A stretch of DNA of 45,117 bases from Bacillus sp. AFS006103 (GCA_002559145.1 NTXX01000014.1:51636-96752), one strand, 5' to 3'; shown: positions 25,814 to 34,059, numbered from the stretch's first letter. Translations and numbers: made by a program. The notes: a model not told the origin generated them from the letters alone.

Positions 25814-26791
25814 ATGAATACGAAGAAAATCAAATTTGTCGGTGCTGCTGTTGCCTTATCATGCATGACATTTATCGCAGGATGTTCATCAAGTGCAAGT
25901 AAAAGCACGGGCGAGAATGAAAGCAGTAGCAATAAAAGTGTCACTGTTGTATTAAAAACATTATCAAGCCCTTATTGGCAATATGTTCAGGCAGGTGCAG
26001 AGGCAGCAGGTAAGAAGCTTGGTGTGAAGGTAAATGTAGTAGGACCATCTGCAGAATCACAAGTAATGGAACAAGTTAACATGATCCAGGACCAAATCAG
26101 CCAGTCACCAAGTGCACTTGTGGTATCACCATCACAACCAACCACGGTCGTACCGGTATTAACTAGTGCGGTAAAATCGAAAATACCGGTACTTTTAATT
26201 GATTCAGACGCTACATTTGATGGGAAAACTACCTTCATCGGAACTGATAATGCAACAGCAGGTGCTCAAGCAGGTAAAACGCTTGGTTCCATGCTTAATA
26301 AAGGTGACAAAGTTGTCCTAATTGCAGGGGCACTCGGTAACCCTGCGACAGACCAACGGATTAAAGGTGCAAAGGAAGAACTAGTTAAAGAAGGAATTCA
26401 AGTTGTTGCAGAACAGCCTGCCGATAGCGACAAATCAAAAGCAATGTCCGTAATGGAAAATATTCTTGAGAAAAATAGTGATGTAAAAGGCGTATTTGCA
26501 GCGAATGATGATATGGCACTAGGGGCATTGCGTGCGGTTCAGGCAAAACACTTGGATATTAAAGTAATTGGTACAGATGGAACGGAAGAAGCAGTTCAAT
26601 CAATCCTTAGCGATGGTCTTGCTGGTACAATCGCCCAAAGTCCTTATAATATGGGATATCAAGGTGTTGAAAATGCCTTGAAAGTTGCTGATGGCAAAAA
26701 AATCTCCAGCCGTATTGACAGTGGAATTCAAGTGATTACGAAGGATAATGCCCAAAAACAACTTGATTTCTTAAAGAGTATTTCAAAATAA
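25814..26791 (+). CDS. Sugar-binding lipoprotein of the ABC importer (RbsB family)
   Basis: Extracellular ligand-binding protein of 325 residues. It has a lipoprotein signal peptide, positive MNTKKIKF then a hydrophobic stretch, with lipobox FIAGC and Cys 24, followed by a Ser/Lys-rich linker. The fold is periplasmic-binding-protein type I (ribose, galactose and inositol binders), with VVLKTLSSPYWQYVQAGAEA, SPSQPTTVVPVLT, LIDSDATFDGKTTFIGTDN and AANDDMALGALRAVQ. Start ATG 25814 follows GGGGGAA. A 109-base gap from the permease carries a cre-like site (25747-25760). The ligand is not readable from sequence; a cyclitol is inferred from context. Confidence 0.88.
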   Translation: MNTKKIKFVGAAVALSCMTFIAGCSSSASKSTGENESSSNKSVTVVLKTLSSPYWQYVQAGAEAAGKKLGVKVNVVGPSAESQVMEQVNMIQDQISQSPSALVVSPSQPTTVVPVLTSAVKSKIPVLLIDSDATFDGKTTFIGTDNATAGAQAGKTLGSMLNKGDKVVLIAGALGNPATDQRIKGAKEELVKEGIQVVAEQPADSDKSKAMSVMENILEKNSDVKGVFAANDDMALGALRAVQAKHLDIKVIGTDGTEEAVQSILSDGLAGTIAQSPYNMGYQGVENALKVADGKKISSRIDSGIQVITKDNAQKQLDFLKSISK

Positions 26792-26872
26792 TTGGTAATG
26801 GTGTTACCCGTAAAATTCCTTCATGGTAAAATGGAATTAGATAGGACAGTTTTAGAAGGAGTTTGAAAGTGG

Positions 26873-27877
26873 ATGAAACCTACGATATACGATGTAGCTG
26901 AAAAGGCGGGGGTCTCCATTGCAACCGTATCAAAGGTCGTTAATAATTCAGGTCGAATCAGTGAAAAAACCAGGAACAAAGTGAATGAAATTATGAGGGA
27001 GCTTGATTATCAGCCAAGCAGTGTTGCAGCAGCATTAACAGGAAAGCAAACCTATACCATTGGAGTTCTTGTTCCTGATATTTCAAATGCGTTCTTTGCC
27101 GAAGTTGGGCGGGCGTTGGAAAACAATGCCCGGGAGATGGGCTATGCAATTATTATGTGCAGCACAGATTACCAGCTTGAGCGGGAAAAAGAATATTTGG
27201 ATCTATTATTAAAAAAGCAAGTAGACGGAATCATAATCGCAACAGAGCCAGAAGATTGGAAGGTATATAAAAATCTTCAAAGTAAAAATATACCTCATTT
27301 AATGTTTTCCATTGATAACCTTGGTTTTTCATCGCATGTAGTTACTACTGATGATGTACGTGGCGGATATTTGGCGGGCCGTTACTTGTTAGATAAAGGG
27401 CATTCTGATATTGCGATCATTGCTGAATTAAATCGGGCCAGTGGACGCATGCGTTTAGAGGGATTTAAGCAGTCATTAGCTAATGAAGGAATTCTTTTGA
27501 AGGAAGAATGGGCTGTACACGCGATGTCCACTATTGACGATGCAAAAACCGCAGCAAAGAAAATATTTTCTTTAAAGGATAGGCCTTCTGCAGTGTTTGC
27601 CTCAACAGATTTGATTGCTGCGATCCTTATTAATGAGGCGCGGAAAGTAAATATTCGTATCCCTCAAGATTTGTCAATTGTTGGCTTTGATAATACCATT
27701 TTCGCTGAATTATCAGACCCAGGTTTAACAACGATTGCTCAGCCTAAGGAAGAATTGGCCCATTATGCTATTGATCAGCTCTTAAAATTAATGAAAGACC
27801 CTAAGATGCCACAGCAGCGGATCATGCTTTCACCCATGCTGGTTGAACGTAATTCTGTAAGAAGCTTAAAAAATTAA
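26873..27877 (+). CDS. LacI family transcriptional regulator
   Basis: Repressor of 334 residues: N-terminal LacI helix-turn-helix PTIYDVAEKAGVSIATVSKV with hinge helix PSSVAAALTGKQTYTIGV, then a sugar-binding-protein-like effector domain (ILVPDISNAFFAEVGRALE, KQVDGIIIATEP, AVFASTDLIAAILI, LSIVGFDNTIFAELSDP). Start ATG 26873 after AGAAGGAG. It follows the importer genes by 81 bases. Four copies of a GAAAGCGCTTAACC-type palindrome flank this block (21956, 23122, 27921, 28012), which are its probable operators. The effector is likely the imported compound or its oxidised product. It is not CcpA itself: other genes in the window carry cre-type sites of a distinct sequence. Confidence 0.88.
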   Translation: MKPTIYDVAEKAGVSIATVSKVVNNSGRISEKTRNKVNEIMRELDYQPSSVAAALTGKQTYTIGVLVPDISNAFFAEVGRALENNAREMGYAIIMCSTDYQLEREKEYLDLLLKKQVDGIIIATEPEDWKVYKNLQSKNIPHLMFSIDNLGFSSHVVTTDDVRGGYLAGRYLLDKGHSDIAIIAELNRASGRMRLEGFKQSLANEGILLKEEWAVHAMSTIDDAKTAAKKIFSLKDRPSAVFASTDLIAAILINEARKVNIRIPQDLSIVGFDNTIFAELSDPGLTTIAQPKEELAHYAIDQLLKLMKDPKMPQQRIMLSPMLVERNSVRSLKN

Positions 27878-27879
27878 TC

Positions 27880-27917
27880 AAGGAGAGCCAACCGGTGTGG
27901 GCTGGTGTTTTCCCTTT
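27880..27917 (+). terminator. Imperfect terminator after the LacI-type gene
   Basis: CCA-CC (27888-27893) can pair with GG-TGG (27899-27905) around GGTGT, and a T run (27913-27918) follows after GTTTTCCC. The stem has bulges, so the call is tentative. Confidence 0.35.
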
Positions 27918-27920
27918 TTA

Positions 27921-27936
27921 AAGTAAGCGCTTAATC
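27921..27936. promoter_or_regulatory. LacI-type operator, distal copy before the second-type iolG
   Basis: AAGTAAGCGCTTAATC shares AAGCGCTTAA with the other LacI-type sites and lies 91 bases upstream of the copy at 28012, a spacing that could allow looping. Confidence 0.5.
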
Positions 27937-28011
27937 AATTTAAGCAAAATTTAGGGAATTTAAATGACAGCTTGATAAAAATTAATAGAAAGAGTATAAG
28001 AATTAATTGAA

Positions 28012-28025
28012 GAAAGCGCTTAACC
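28012..28025. promoter_or_regulatory. LacI-type operator, proximal copy
   Basis: GAAAGCGCTTAACC lies 28 bases before the dehydrogenase start and matches the site at 21956 in all 14 positions. Confidence 0.6.
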
Positions 28026-28053
28026 ATAGGGATAAAACTAGGAGGGATCACTT

Positions 28054-29076
28054 ATGACATCATTAACAATTGGAATTATCGGAGCAGGACGTATTGGAAA
28101 ATTGCATGTGGACAACTTGAAAAAAATTCCACAAATTCGCATTAAAAGTGTTTCAGATGTTTTTATAGATCACCTTGATTCATGGGCAAAAGAAAAACAT
28201 ATTGAGGTTTTAACATCTGATTATCACGAGTTGCTAAATGATCCGGAAATTCAAGCCGTTTTCATTTGTTCACCAACCAATACACACGCAACAATCATTA
28301 AAGATGCTGCACTTGCTGGCAAAAATATCTTCTGTGAAAAACCAGTAAGTTTTTCAGTAGAAGAAACAGAAGAAGCATTAGCAATTGTTGAAAAAGCAGG
28401 AGTAAAGCTTCAAATTGGTTTTAATCGCCGCTATGATCCGAATTTCCGGAGAATTCAAACGCTTGTGAAAGATGGCCAAATTGGTCAGCCACACATTTTA
28501 CGAATTACTTCCCGTGATCCGCAGCCACCAGGTGTTGATTATGTGAAAGCTTCTGGCGGATTGTTTATGGATATGATGATCCACGATTTCGATATGGCCC
28601 GTTATGTAGTTGGGAGTGAGGTTGTAGAAGTATCAGCTGCAGGGGCAGTCCTTGTTGACCCGGCAATTGGTGAAGCAGGTGATATTGATACGGCTATCGT
28701 TACATTAAAATTCGCGAATGGAGCTTTAGGAGTCATTGATAACAGCCGACAGGCGGTGTACGGTTATGATCAGCGTCTTGAAGTTTTCGGTGCCAAAGGG
28801 GCAGCACAAGCTGATAACAATCGTGCCACTAACGTTGAAGTATCAACAGTAGAGAATGTTACGAAAGATAAGCCACTTTACTTTTTTCTAGAGCGTTACA
28901 CTCAAGCATATATCGATGAAGTGGTAGAATTTGCTTCTGCTATTCTAGAAAATACAGAGATTACTTGCACAGGTTTTGATGGTTTACAAGCTCAAAGAAT
29001 AGCCAGAGCCGCAAAAGAATCGCTTGAAAAAGGTGTTCCTGTTCAGTTAAAGATGAGTGTACCAGTAGTTTTATAG
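28054..29076 (+). CDS. iolG: Inositol 2-dehydrogenase (Gfo/Idh/MocA), IolG type
   Basis: Oxidises myo-inositol, or a close isomer, to 2-keto-inositol with NAD+. The 340-residue protein has the Rossmann motif IGIIGAGRIGKLHVDN, EKPVSFS, the catalytic stretch GFNRRYDPNFRRIQ, and GGLFMDMMIHDFDMARYVV with the Asp-His pair. The DPQPPGVDYVKASGG loop is typical of the iolG/idhA subfamily found in many bacteria, not of the B. subtilis-type IolG at 40265. Start ATG 28054 after AGGAGGG. It carries two LacI-type operators upstream, so it is probably induced with the ABC importer. A terminator separates it from iolE. Confidence 0.87.
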   Translation: MTSLTIGIIGAGRIGKLHVDNLKKIPQIRIKSVSDVFIDHLDSWAKEKHIEVLTSDYHELLNDPEIQAVFICSPTNTHATIIKDAALAGKNIFCEKPVSFSVEETEEALAIVEKAGVKLQIGFNRRYDPNFRRIQTLVKDGQIGQPHILRITSRDPQPPGVDYVKASGGLFMDMMIHDFDMARYVVGSEVVEVSAAGAVLVDPAIGEAGDIDTAIVTLKFANGALGVIDNSRQAVYGYDQRLEVFGAKGAAQADNNRATNVEVSTVENVTKDKPLYFFLERYTQAYIDEVVEFASAILENTEITCTGFDGLQAQRIARAAKESLEKGVPVQLKMSVPVVL

Positions 29077-29110
29077 AAATGAAGGAACGTTACAAAGTAA
29101 CAAGAAAAAT

Positions 29111-29158
29111 AAAAAGGGAATGGGTAGGCGGAACCAGGTCCTGGCTCTTCTCTTTTTT
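29111..29158 (+). terminator. Probable terminator after the first iolG
   Basis: AAAAAGGGAA (29111-29120) pairs with TTCTCTTTTT (29148-29157), with one G-T pair, enclosing a small inner stem CCAG/CTGG (29134-29144). Most of the T run is in the stem, so strength is uncertain. Confidence 0.45.
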
Positions 29159-29193
29159 CATTTGAAAAAATACTCTTGATGGAGGAAGATAGG

Positions 29194-30090
29194 ATGTTTA
29201 ACGCAAATCAAGTAAAATTGGCAATTGCCCCAATCGGTTGGACAAACGATGATATGCCTGAACTCGGCAGCGAAGTTACCTTTGAGCAATGCATAAGCGA
29301 AATGGCGCTTTCTGGTTTTTCGGGGAGTGAAGTGGGAAACAAATATCCGCGAGATAAAGAGGTTTTAAAAAAGGCACTTTCTTTAAGAGGTTTAGAGATT
29401 GCAAGTGCGTGGTTTAGTTCTTTTTTAACTTCAAAGTCAATTGAAGTAGTCGAAAAAGCGTTTTTAGAACACCGCGATTTTCTTCATGAAATGGGTGCAA
29501 AAGTAATTGTTGTCTCAGAGCAGGGTAACAGCATCCAGGGCCAAATGGAAACACCACTATTTGCAAATAAACCTGTTTATTCTGAAGAAGAATGGCGGCT
29601 CTTATTGGAAGGGTTGACTCACCTCGGCGATTTGGCGGCTGGAAAAGGCATGAAAATCGTCTACCACCACCACATGGGGACAGGAGTGCAAACCATAACA
29701 GAAATCGACCGTTTAATGGAAGGAACCGACCCTGAAAAAGTATCCCTACTTTACGATACAGGTCATCTTGTATTCTCTGGTGAAGATCACCTTACAGTGT
29801 TAAAAAAATACGCTGATCGGATTCATCACGTTCACTTAAAGGATGTCCGTTTGGAAGTTGTGGAAAAAGTACATAGTGAAAAAATGAGCTTTTTGCAGGC
29901 TGTAAGAGCAGGGGTTTTCACCGTACCAGGAGACGGCGTCATTGATTTCAAACCGGTATTTGAGATACTAAGCGAAGCAGGCTATAAAGGATGGTTTGTA
30001 GTCGAGGCCGAACAGGATCCGGCAATTGCCAATCCATTTGAATATGCAATGAAAGCAAGAAAGTACATCCGGGAAACAGCCGGCCTGTAA
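29194..30090 (+). CDS. iolE: Inosose dehydratase, copy 1
   Basis: Dehydrates 2-keto-myo-inositol to trihydroxycyclohexanedione. The 298-residue TIM barrel has the family opening [75 protein letters not shown] and [15 protein letters not shown]. Start ATG 29194 follows GGAGGAAG by six bases; a TTG at 29176 precedes that site. It is clearly divergent from the second copy at 37800, which is nearer to B. subtilis IolE. Its place after the LacI-controlled iolG suggests service to a second inositol isomer. The terminator at 30213-30239 follows. Confidence 0.92.
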   Translation: MFNANQVKLAIAPIGWTNDDMPELGSEVTFEQCISEMALSGFSGSEVGNKYPRDKEVLKKALSLRGLEIASAWFSSFLTSKSIEVVEKAFLEHRDFLHEMGAKVIVVSEQGNSIQGQMETPLFANKPVYSEEEWRLLLEGLTHLGDLAAGKGMKIVYHHHMGTGVQTITEIDRLMEGTDPEKVSLLYDTGHLVFSGEDHLTVLKKYADRIHHVHLKDVRLEVVEKVHSEKMSFLQAVRAGVFTVPGDGVIDFKPVFEILSEAGYKGWFVVEAEQDPAIANPFEYAMKARKYIRETAGL

Positions 30091-30212
30091 AGGAAGGAAA
30101 ATACCTCTCTAGTCAAAATAATATTTCTAAAAAACAAATGATTCCGGTTCAGGGGTATTCAGTTCAGTAAAATACAGAAATAGTATCGTGTAATAAAGTG
30201 TCATTGCTGAGG

Positions 30213-30239
30213 AAGAACTCGTAAAGGGTTCTTTTTTTT
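30213..30239 (+). terminator. Terminator after iolE copy 1
   Basis: AAGAACTC (30213-30220) pairs with GGGTTCTT (30226-30233), with one T-G pair, around GTAAA, followed by T to 30239. Confidence 0.75.
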
Positions 30240-30356
30240 GTAGGTGAACTGGGATTATCGGCTACATTGCTTATAATGATTGGAAGTAGAGATCAGAGGG
30301 AATCTTTAGTTTTGTTTGTCCAACAATCTGTTGAAAAAATTAAGGTTGGCGTCTAG
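30240..30356 (+). pseudogene. Degenerate C-terminal remnant of an MFS transporter
   Basis: Read in frame, these 39 codons give VGELGLSATLLIMIGSRDQR, later QQSVEKIKVGV and a stop. This lines up with the C-terminus of the MFS protein at 19340 (VGVLGLLATLLILIWGRNQA, later DKSIEKSKAV and a stop). There is no start codon or ribosome site, and a terminator abuts the 5' edge. It is best read as the leftover end of a lost paralog or of a recombination event. Confidence 0.65.
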
Positions 30357-30422
30357 AATGTATTTGAACTAATTAAAATATTATTTAAAGCATTTACATC
30401 ACTTTGAAGAGGAGTGCTTAGA

Positions 30423-31331
30423 TTGGATTTAAATAAATATCTAACCGGAAAAACTTCTTTGAATGATTATGTACATTGTTTGAACCAAAATGGCGCCACT
30501 TTTCAAATTCATTATTGGGGAGTCATGCCAAAACATTATGACAATCAATTACATAAACATTCTTTTTTCGAAGTGTGTTATGTCGTTGAGGGGGAAGGAA
30601 CTTACATAGACGATCAAAATACCTTTACTCTTCAAGAGAATACCCTTTTTTTATCGAGACCTGAAATTTTGCACCAAATAAAAAGCGAAAAGGGGCTCTC
30701 TCTCTTATACGTGGCCTTTGAGCTGCTCGAATCAGAATCGAGTGAAAGCTGGATCAGAATCATGGAGACGGCCAAACAATGCACCGAAGTCATTTTAAAT
30801 AATAAAGATGAAATGGAAACAGCTTTCTTATGGAAATCACTGCTGATCCAGGCCACAAAGCGACAAAATGAGTTTTTTGAAGAAATGCTTTCAACTATTT
30901 CTTATTCTCTTATTCTCTCCATATTGCAAGATTTTCTTCCTGCTTTGAATAGAAGTAATCATAAACATGATCGTGAACAACATTCAGTACTCCTTACTCA
31001 GGCGCAGTTATATATTAATGACAATTTATCAAATTCTTTGAAGCTTACGGAAGTAGCTAAACATTTACACATATCCGGAAGACATTTGTCGCGAGTTTTT
31101 GTATCTGAATTAGGAGTTAGTTTTTCAAAGTACGTTCAAGACGAACGAATAAAAAAGGCTATGATATTACTTAAAAAATCAAATTTATCGTTAAAAGAAA
31201 TTGCCGAGGAAACGGGTTTTATGAATGTTCAATATTTTACCCGTGTTTTTACTTCTATGATGCAAACTTCACCAGGAAGATTTCGCTCTCTGTTTGTCGA
31301 CCAAAATACAACTACCTTTTCACATAACTAA
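30423..31331 (+). CDS. AraC family transcriptional regulator, copy 1
   Basis: Regulator of 302 residues. The N-terminal cupin-type sensor has HKHSFFEVCYVVEGEGTYID (about 40-59), the usual ligand-binding strand pair. The C-terminal pair of helix-turn-helices has LTEVAKHLHISGRHLSRVF and KEIAEETGFMNVQYFTRVF, with SPGRFR at the end. Start is TTG 30423, eight bases after GAAGAGGAG; a GTG at 30414 lies inside that site. A strong terminator follows (31331-31357), and a 21-bp-spaced direct repeat (31387-31417) lies between it and the next two metabolic genes, which are its probable targets. It could equally act on the iolE/iolG block upstream. Confidence 0.85.
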   Translation: MDLNKYLTGKTSLNDYVHCLNQNGATFQIHYWGVMPKHYDNQLHKHSFFEVCYVVEGEGTYIDDQNTFTLQENTLFLSRPEILHQIKSEKGLSLLYVAFELLESESSESWIRIMETAKQCTEVILNNKDEMETAFLWKSLLIQATKRQNEFFEEMLSTISYSLILSILQDFLPALNRSNHKHDREQHSVLLTQAQLYINDNLSNSLKLTEVAKHLHISGRHLSRVFVSELGVSFSKYVQDERIKKAMILLKKSNLSLKEIAEETGFMNVQYFTRVFTSMMQTSPGRFRSLFVDQNTTTFSHN

Positions 31332-31357
31332 CACTCCCACTTGTTGGGAGTGTTTTT
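31331..31357 (+). terminator. Terminator after the first araC-type gene
   Basis: ACACTCCCA (31331-31339) pairs perfectly with TGGGAGTGT (31345-31353) around CTTGT, followed by a T run to 31357. Confidence 0.88.
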
Positions 31358-31386
31358 GCTATTAAAATATTATTATTTATGAAAGG

Positions 31387-31568
31387 TGTCCTTAAAGTAT
31401 AAAATCATGTCTTTAAAATTTAATTACTCTTCTGAAAACTTTTAATATAATTAACTATGTAAACGAGGTCATTTTAATATTATAGAAGGTGATTCATTGG
31501 AAAATACAGACAAGGAAAAATGAAAGCGAATTCTTTATAAGCGAGTTAAATTGTAAGATGTCCTTAAA
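31387..31568 (+). promoter_or_regulatory. Direct repeats TGTCYTTAAA, candidate AraC operator
   Basis: TGTCCTTAAA at 31387-31396 and TGTCTTTAAA at 31408-31417 are exactly 21 bp apart, two helical turns, which is the usual layout of AraC-family sites. A third copy, TGTCCTTAAA, is at 31559-31568, 73 bases before the epimerase start. Binding by the regulator at 30423 is inferred. Confidence 0.5.
31521..31534. promoter_or_regulatory. cre-like site upstream of the epimerase
   Basis: TGAAAGCGAATTCT has a good first half of a cre site (TGAAAGCG) and a poor second half. Tentative. Confidence 0.35.
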
Positions 31569-31641
31569 TGTAAAACCAAACACTTTTATTTAAAAAATGA
31601 TTATTCATACACAACGATCAAAACAAGGAGGAAAGAATTCT

Positions 31642-32583
31642 ATGAAATTATCATATGTAACGGATAGCTTAGGGTACTTGCCGTTTGAAAAAATGCTAGA
31701 TACGGTGGCTGAAATGGGTATTGATACGATTGAAATGACAACAGGTGGTTGGTCACCGGCTCCACATTTGCGTTTAAATGAATTGCTGGAAAGTGAATCA
31801 AAAAGAAGTGAATTTCTAGGTGAATTAGAAAAGCGGAATATTAAGCTTTGTGCATTGAATTGTTCCGGAAATCCTTTAGATCCAGGTGAACTTGGCAAAG
31901 AGCACAGAGAAGTAACAGAAAAAACAATGGAACTAGCTGGTCTACTTGGTGTCAAGAAGGTTATTATGATGAGCGGTCTACCAGCAGGAAGTCCGGAGGA
32001 TAAAATCCCCAACTGGATTACCTATACAGTTAGTTGGCCCCCTGTATTAAAAGAGATTTTGGATTATCAATGGAATGAGGTAGCCATTCCGTATTGGAAA
32101 GAGTTAGTGAAAAAAGCTGAATCATGCGGTGTTGAGAAAATTGCGCTTGAAAATTTCAGTTCGATGTTAGTTTATAATCCGGAAACATTATTTAGATTAC
32201 GGAATGCCGTTGGACCAATGGTCGGTTTGAATTTAGACCCAAGCCATTTAATCTGGATGGGTGCTGATCCAATCTTGTCAGCTAGAGAACTGGGAGTAGC
32301 GATTCACCATGTTCATGGTAAAGATGTAAGAATTGAAAAACATTTATCAGCTGTTAATGGTGTATTGGAAACAAAAGAGGTTACGGATACAGCAAATAGA
32401 GCATGGAATTATGTGGCTGTCGGCTGCGGTCAAGATTTGCAATGGTGGAAAGAATTCTTCTCTGTTGTACGCATGATGGGATATAACGGTGAAGTTTCAC
32501 TTGAAATGGAAGATCTTACAATGTCCGTTGAGGCAGGAATTAAAACGTCAATAGATGCTTTAAAACAAACACTTAGCTTTTAA
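31642..32583 (+). CDS. Sugar phosphate isomerase/epimerase family protein (TIM barrel)
   Basis: A 314-residue xylose-isomerase-like TIM barrel. Likely metal ligands are Glu in KIALENFSS, Asp and His in GLNLDPSHLIWMG, His in HHVHGKDVR and Glu in GEVSLEMEDL. Unlike the IolE and IolI proteins here, it has a long insert around 125-150 (PNWITYTVSWPPVLKEI) and CALNCSGNPLDP. Start ATG 31642 follows AAGGAGGAAAG. The next gene, a 399-residue dehydrogenase, starts 58 bases after its stop. Pairing of such an epimerase or lyase with a large Gfo/Idh/MocA enzyme occurs in pathways that pass through 3-keto sugars (for example levoglucosan or glucoside oxidation), so a similar role is a reasonable guess, not a proof. 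Confidence 0.75.
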   Translation: MKLSYVTDSLGYLPFEKMLDTVAEMGIDTIEMTTGGWSPAPHLRLNELLESESKRSEFLGELEKRNIKLCALNCSGNPLDPGELGKEHREVTEKTMELAGLLGVKKVIMMSGLPAGSPEDKIPNWITYTVSWPPVLKEILDYQWNEVAIPYWKELVKKAESCGVEKIALENFSSMLVYNPETLFRLRNAVGPMVGLNLDPSHLIWMGADPILSARELGVAIHHVHGKDVRIEKHLSAVNGVLETKEVTDTANRAWNYVAVGCGQDLQWWKEFFSVVRMMGYNGEVSLEMEDLTMSVEAGIKTSIDALKQTLSF

Positions 32584-32641
32584 TTTTAAAGAAATTTCTG
32601 AAAACCACAATAAAATTGTTCAATGGAGAGGAGTTTTTACA

Positions 32642-33841
32642 ATGTTAAATGGAGAGAAAAAAATCACAAGACCACTACGCTGGGCTATGGTCGGAGGCGG
32701 AAGAACTGGACAGGTTGGTTATAAACACCGGATTGGTGCACTAAGAGATAATACCGCTTTTCAATTAGTAGCAGGTGCATTTGATATTGATGCTGAAAGA
32801 GGAAAGGACTTTGGCGTCAATATTGGGGTAGATGAAAACCGCTGCTATCCTGATTATCAAACACTGTTTACAGAAGAAGCGAAACGGGAGGATGGAATTG
32901 AGGTAGTATCCATTGCCACACCTAACGGAACTCACTATGAAATTACTAAAGCAGCATTGGAAGCCGGGTTACATGTGATTTGTGAAAAACCTTTGTTCTT
33001 TACTGTGGCAGAGGGTGTAGAGATAAAAGCTTTAGCAGAGCAAAAAGGAAAAATTATTGGAGTTACATATGGTTTTTCTGGGAATCAGCTGCTGCTTCAA
33101 ATGCGGGCCATGATTGAACAAGGCAGGATTGGTGATATTCGTGTGGTTGATTTACAGTACACACATGGTTTTAGTGCAACTGAACAAGGTGATAAAACAA
33201 ATGCTGCCCAAAAATGGCGTGTAGATCCAAAGGTTGCTGGTCCAAGTTTTGTTTTGGGAGATCTTTCAACCCATACTTACTATATGTCCGAGCTGATTAT
33301 GCCAAACATGAAAATTAAAAAATTATTATGTGACCGACAAAGTTTTGTTGGATCCCGTGCTCCTTTAGAGGATAATGCTTTTGTTCTGATGCAATATGAA
33401 AACGGAGCAGTAGGAAGACTTTGGACATCTTCTATCAATGCAGGATGTATGGACGGCCACAGAATTCGCATTGTCGGATCTAAAGCAAGCCTAGAATGGT
33501 GGGATAGCAAACCAAATGAACTTAAGTTTGAAGTGCAGGGAGAACCTATTCAAACTTTAATACGTGCAATGCCCTACTTGGATGAAACATGTGATGCTGA
33601 TGAGCGTTTGGGAGCATTGCATCAAGAAGGATTAACAGAATCTTGGGCAAATATTTATCTGAAATTTGCCATTGCCATTGATGCCAAAAATCGTGGTGAC
33701 GAGGAAACATTGAAAAATCTGGTATACCCTGATATTAATGCTGGGATTGAAGGGATTCGCTGGATTGAAAACTGTGTCCGCTCTGCAGACAACGGATCCG
33801 TTTGGGTAGAATATGGAAGCAAAAAACCACAGCTAGTGTAA
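32642..33841 (+). CDS. Large Gfo/Idh/MocA family dehydrogenase
   Basis: A 399-residue NAD(P)-dependent oxidoreductase, about 50 residues longer than the inositol dehydrogenases in the window. The Rossmann motif is AMVGGGRTGQVGYKHR, followed by VSIATPNGTHYEIT and CEKPLFFTVAEG. The catalytic region carries Lys in the EKP motif and GPSFVLGDLSTHTYYMSEL, where the Asp-x-x-x-His is kept. Insertions near 180-195 and a long C-terminus set it in the branch that oxidises sugars or glycosides at C3. Start ATG 32642 follows GGAGAGGAG. It pairs with the epimerase upstream and is followed by a weak hairpin (33871-33902) and then the IolT-like transporter. Confidence 0.78.
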   Translation: MLNGEKKITRPLRWAMVGGGRTGQVGYKHRIGALRDNTAFQLVAGAFDIDAERGKDFGVNIGVDENRCYPDYQTLFTEEAKREDGIEVVSIATPNGTHYEITKAALEAGLHVICEKPLFFTVAEGVEIKALAEQKGKIIGVTYGFSGNQLLLQMRAMIEQGRIGDIRVVDLQYTHGFSATEQGDKTNAAQKWRVDPKVAGPSFVLGDLSTHTYYMSELIMPNMKIKKLLCDRQSFVGSRAPLEDNAFVLMQYENGAVGRLWTSSINAGCMDGHRIRIVGSKASLEWWDSKPNELKFEVQGEPIQTLIRAMPYLDETCDADERLGALHQEGLTESWANIYLKFAIAIDAKNRGDEETLKNLVYPDINAGIEGIRWIENCVRSADNGSVWVEYGSKKPQLV

Positions 33842-33870
33842 ATTAAACAGCCTTGTTTTAAAAGATAATA

Positions 33871-33902
33871 CCGGGGAGCAATGTCCATTGATTGTTCCTC
33901 GG
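33871..33902 (+). terminator. Weak terminator or hairpin after the large dehydrogenase
   Basis: CCGGGGAGCAAT (33871-33882) pairs with ATTGTTCCTCGG (33891-33902) with two G-T pairs and an 8-base loop. The T-rich stretch begins only ten bases later, so termination may be partial. Confidence 0.55.
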
Positions 33903-33930
33903 TTAGTTAAAATATTTTTTTTAACTGAAA

Positions 33931-33944
33931 TGAAAGCGTTTTAA
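33931..33944. promoter_or_regulatory. cre (CcpA) site before the first iolT
   Basis: TGAAAGCGTTTTAA is nearly identical to the cre at the iolA promoter (12827-12840) and lies 116 bases upstream of the transporter start. Confidence 0.6.
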
Positions 33945-34059
33945 ATTAGTTTTTAAATGAGCAAAGATCTTAATGGGAGTCTATTATTTCAATCTGACTT
34001 AATCAAGGAATCTGGCAGAAGAAATTGTTATAAAACAATAGACAAAGGGGAAATGTAAC

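Larger units (their letters stand above)
30091..30422. other. Intergenic region with terminator and MFS gene remnant
   Basis: This 332-base stretch holds the terminator at 30213-30239, the degenerate MFS tail at 30240-30356 and the leader of the AraC gene. Nothing else is recognised. Confidence 0.6.
31332..31641. other. Regulatory intergenic region before the epimerase-dehydrogenase pair
   Basis: Holds the terminator above, direct repeats TGTCYTTAAA at 31387, 31408 and 31559, and a cre-like half site at 31521. No gene is supported. Confidence 0.6.

Noticed and set aside
30240..30356. Short coding gene after the iolE terminator
   Set aside because: No start codon or ribosome site, and the translation lines up with the end of the MFS gene at 19340, so a remnant is the better reading.
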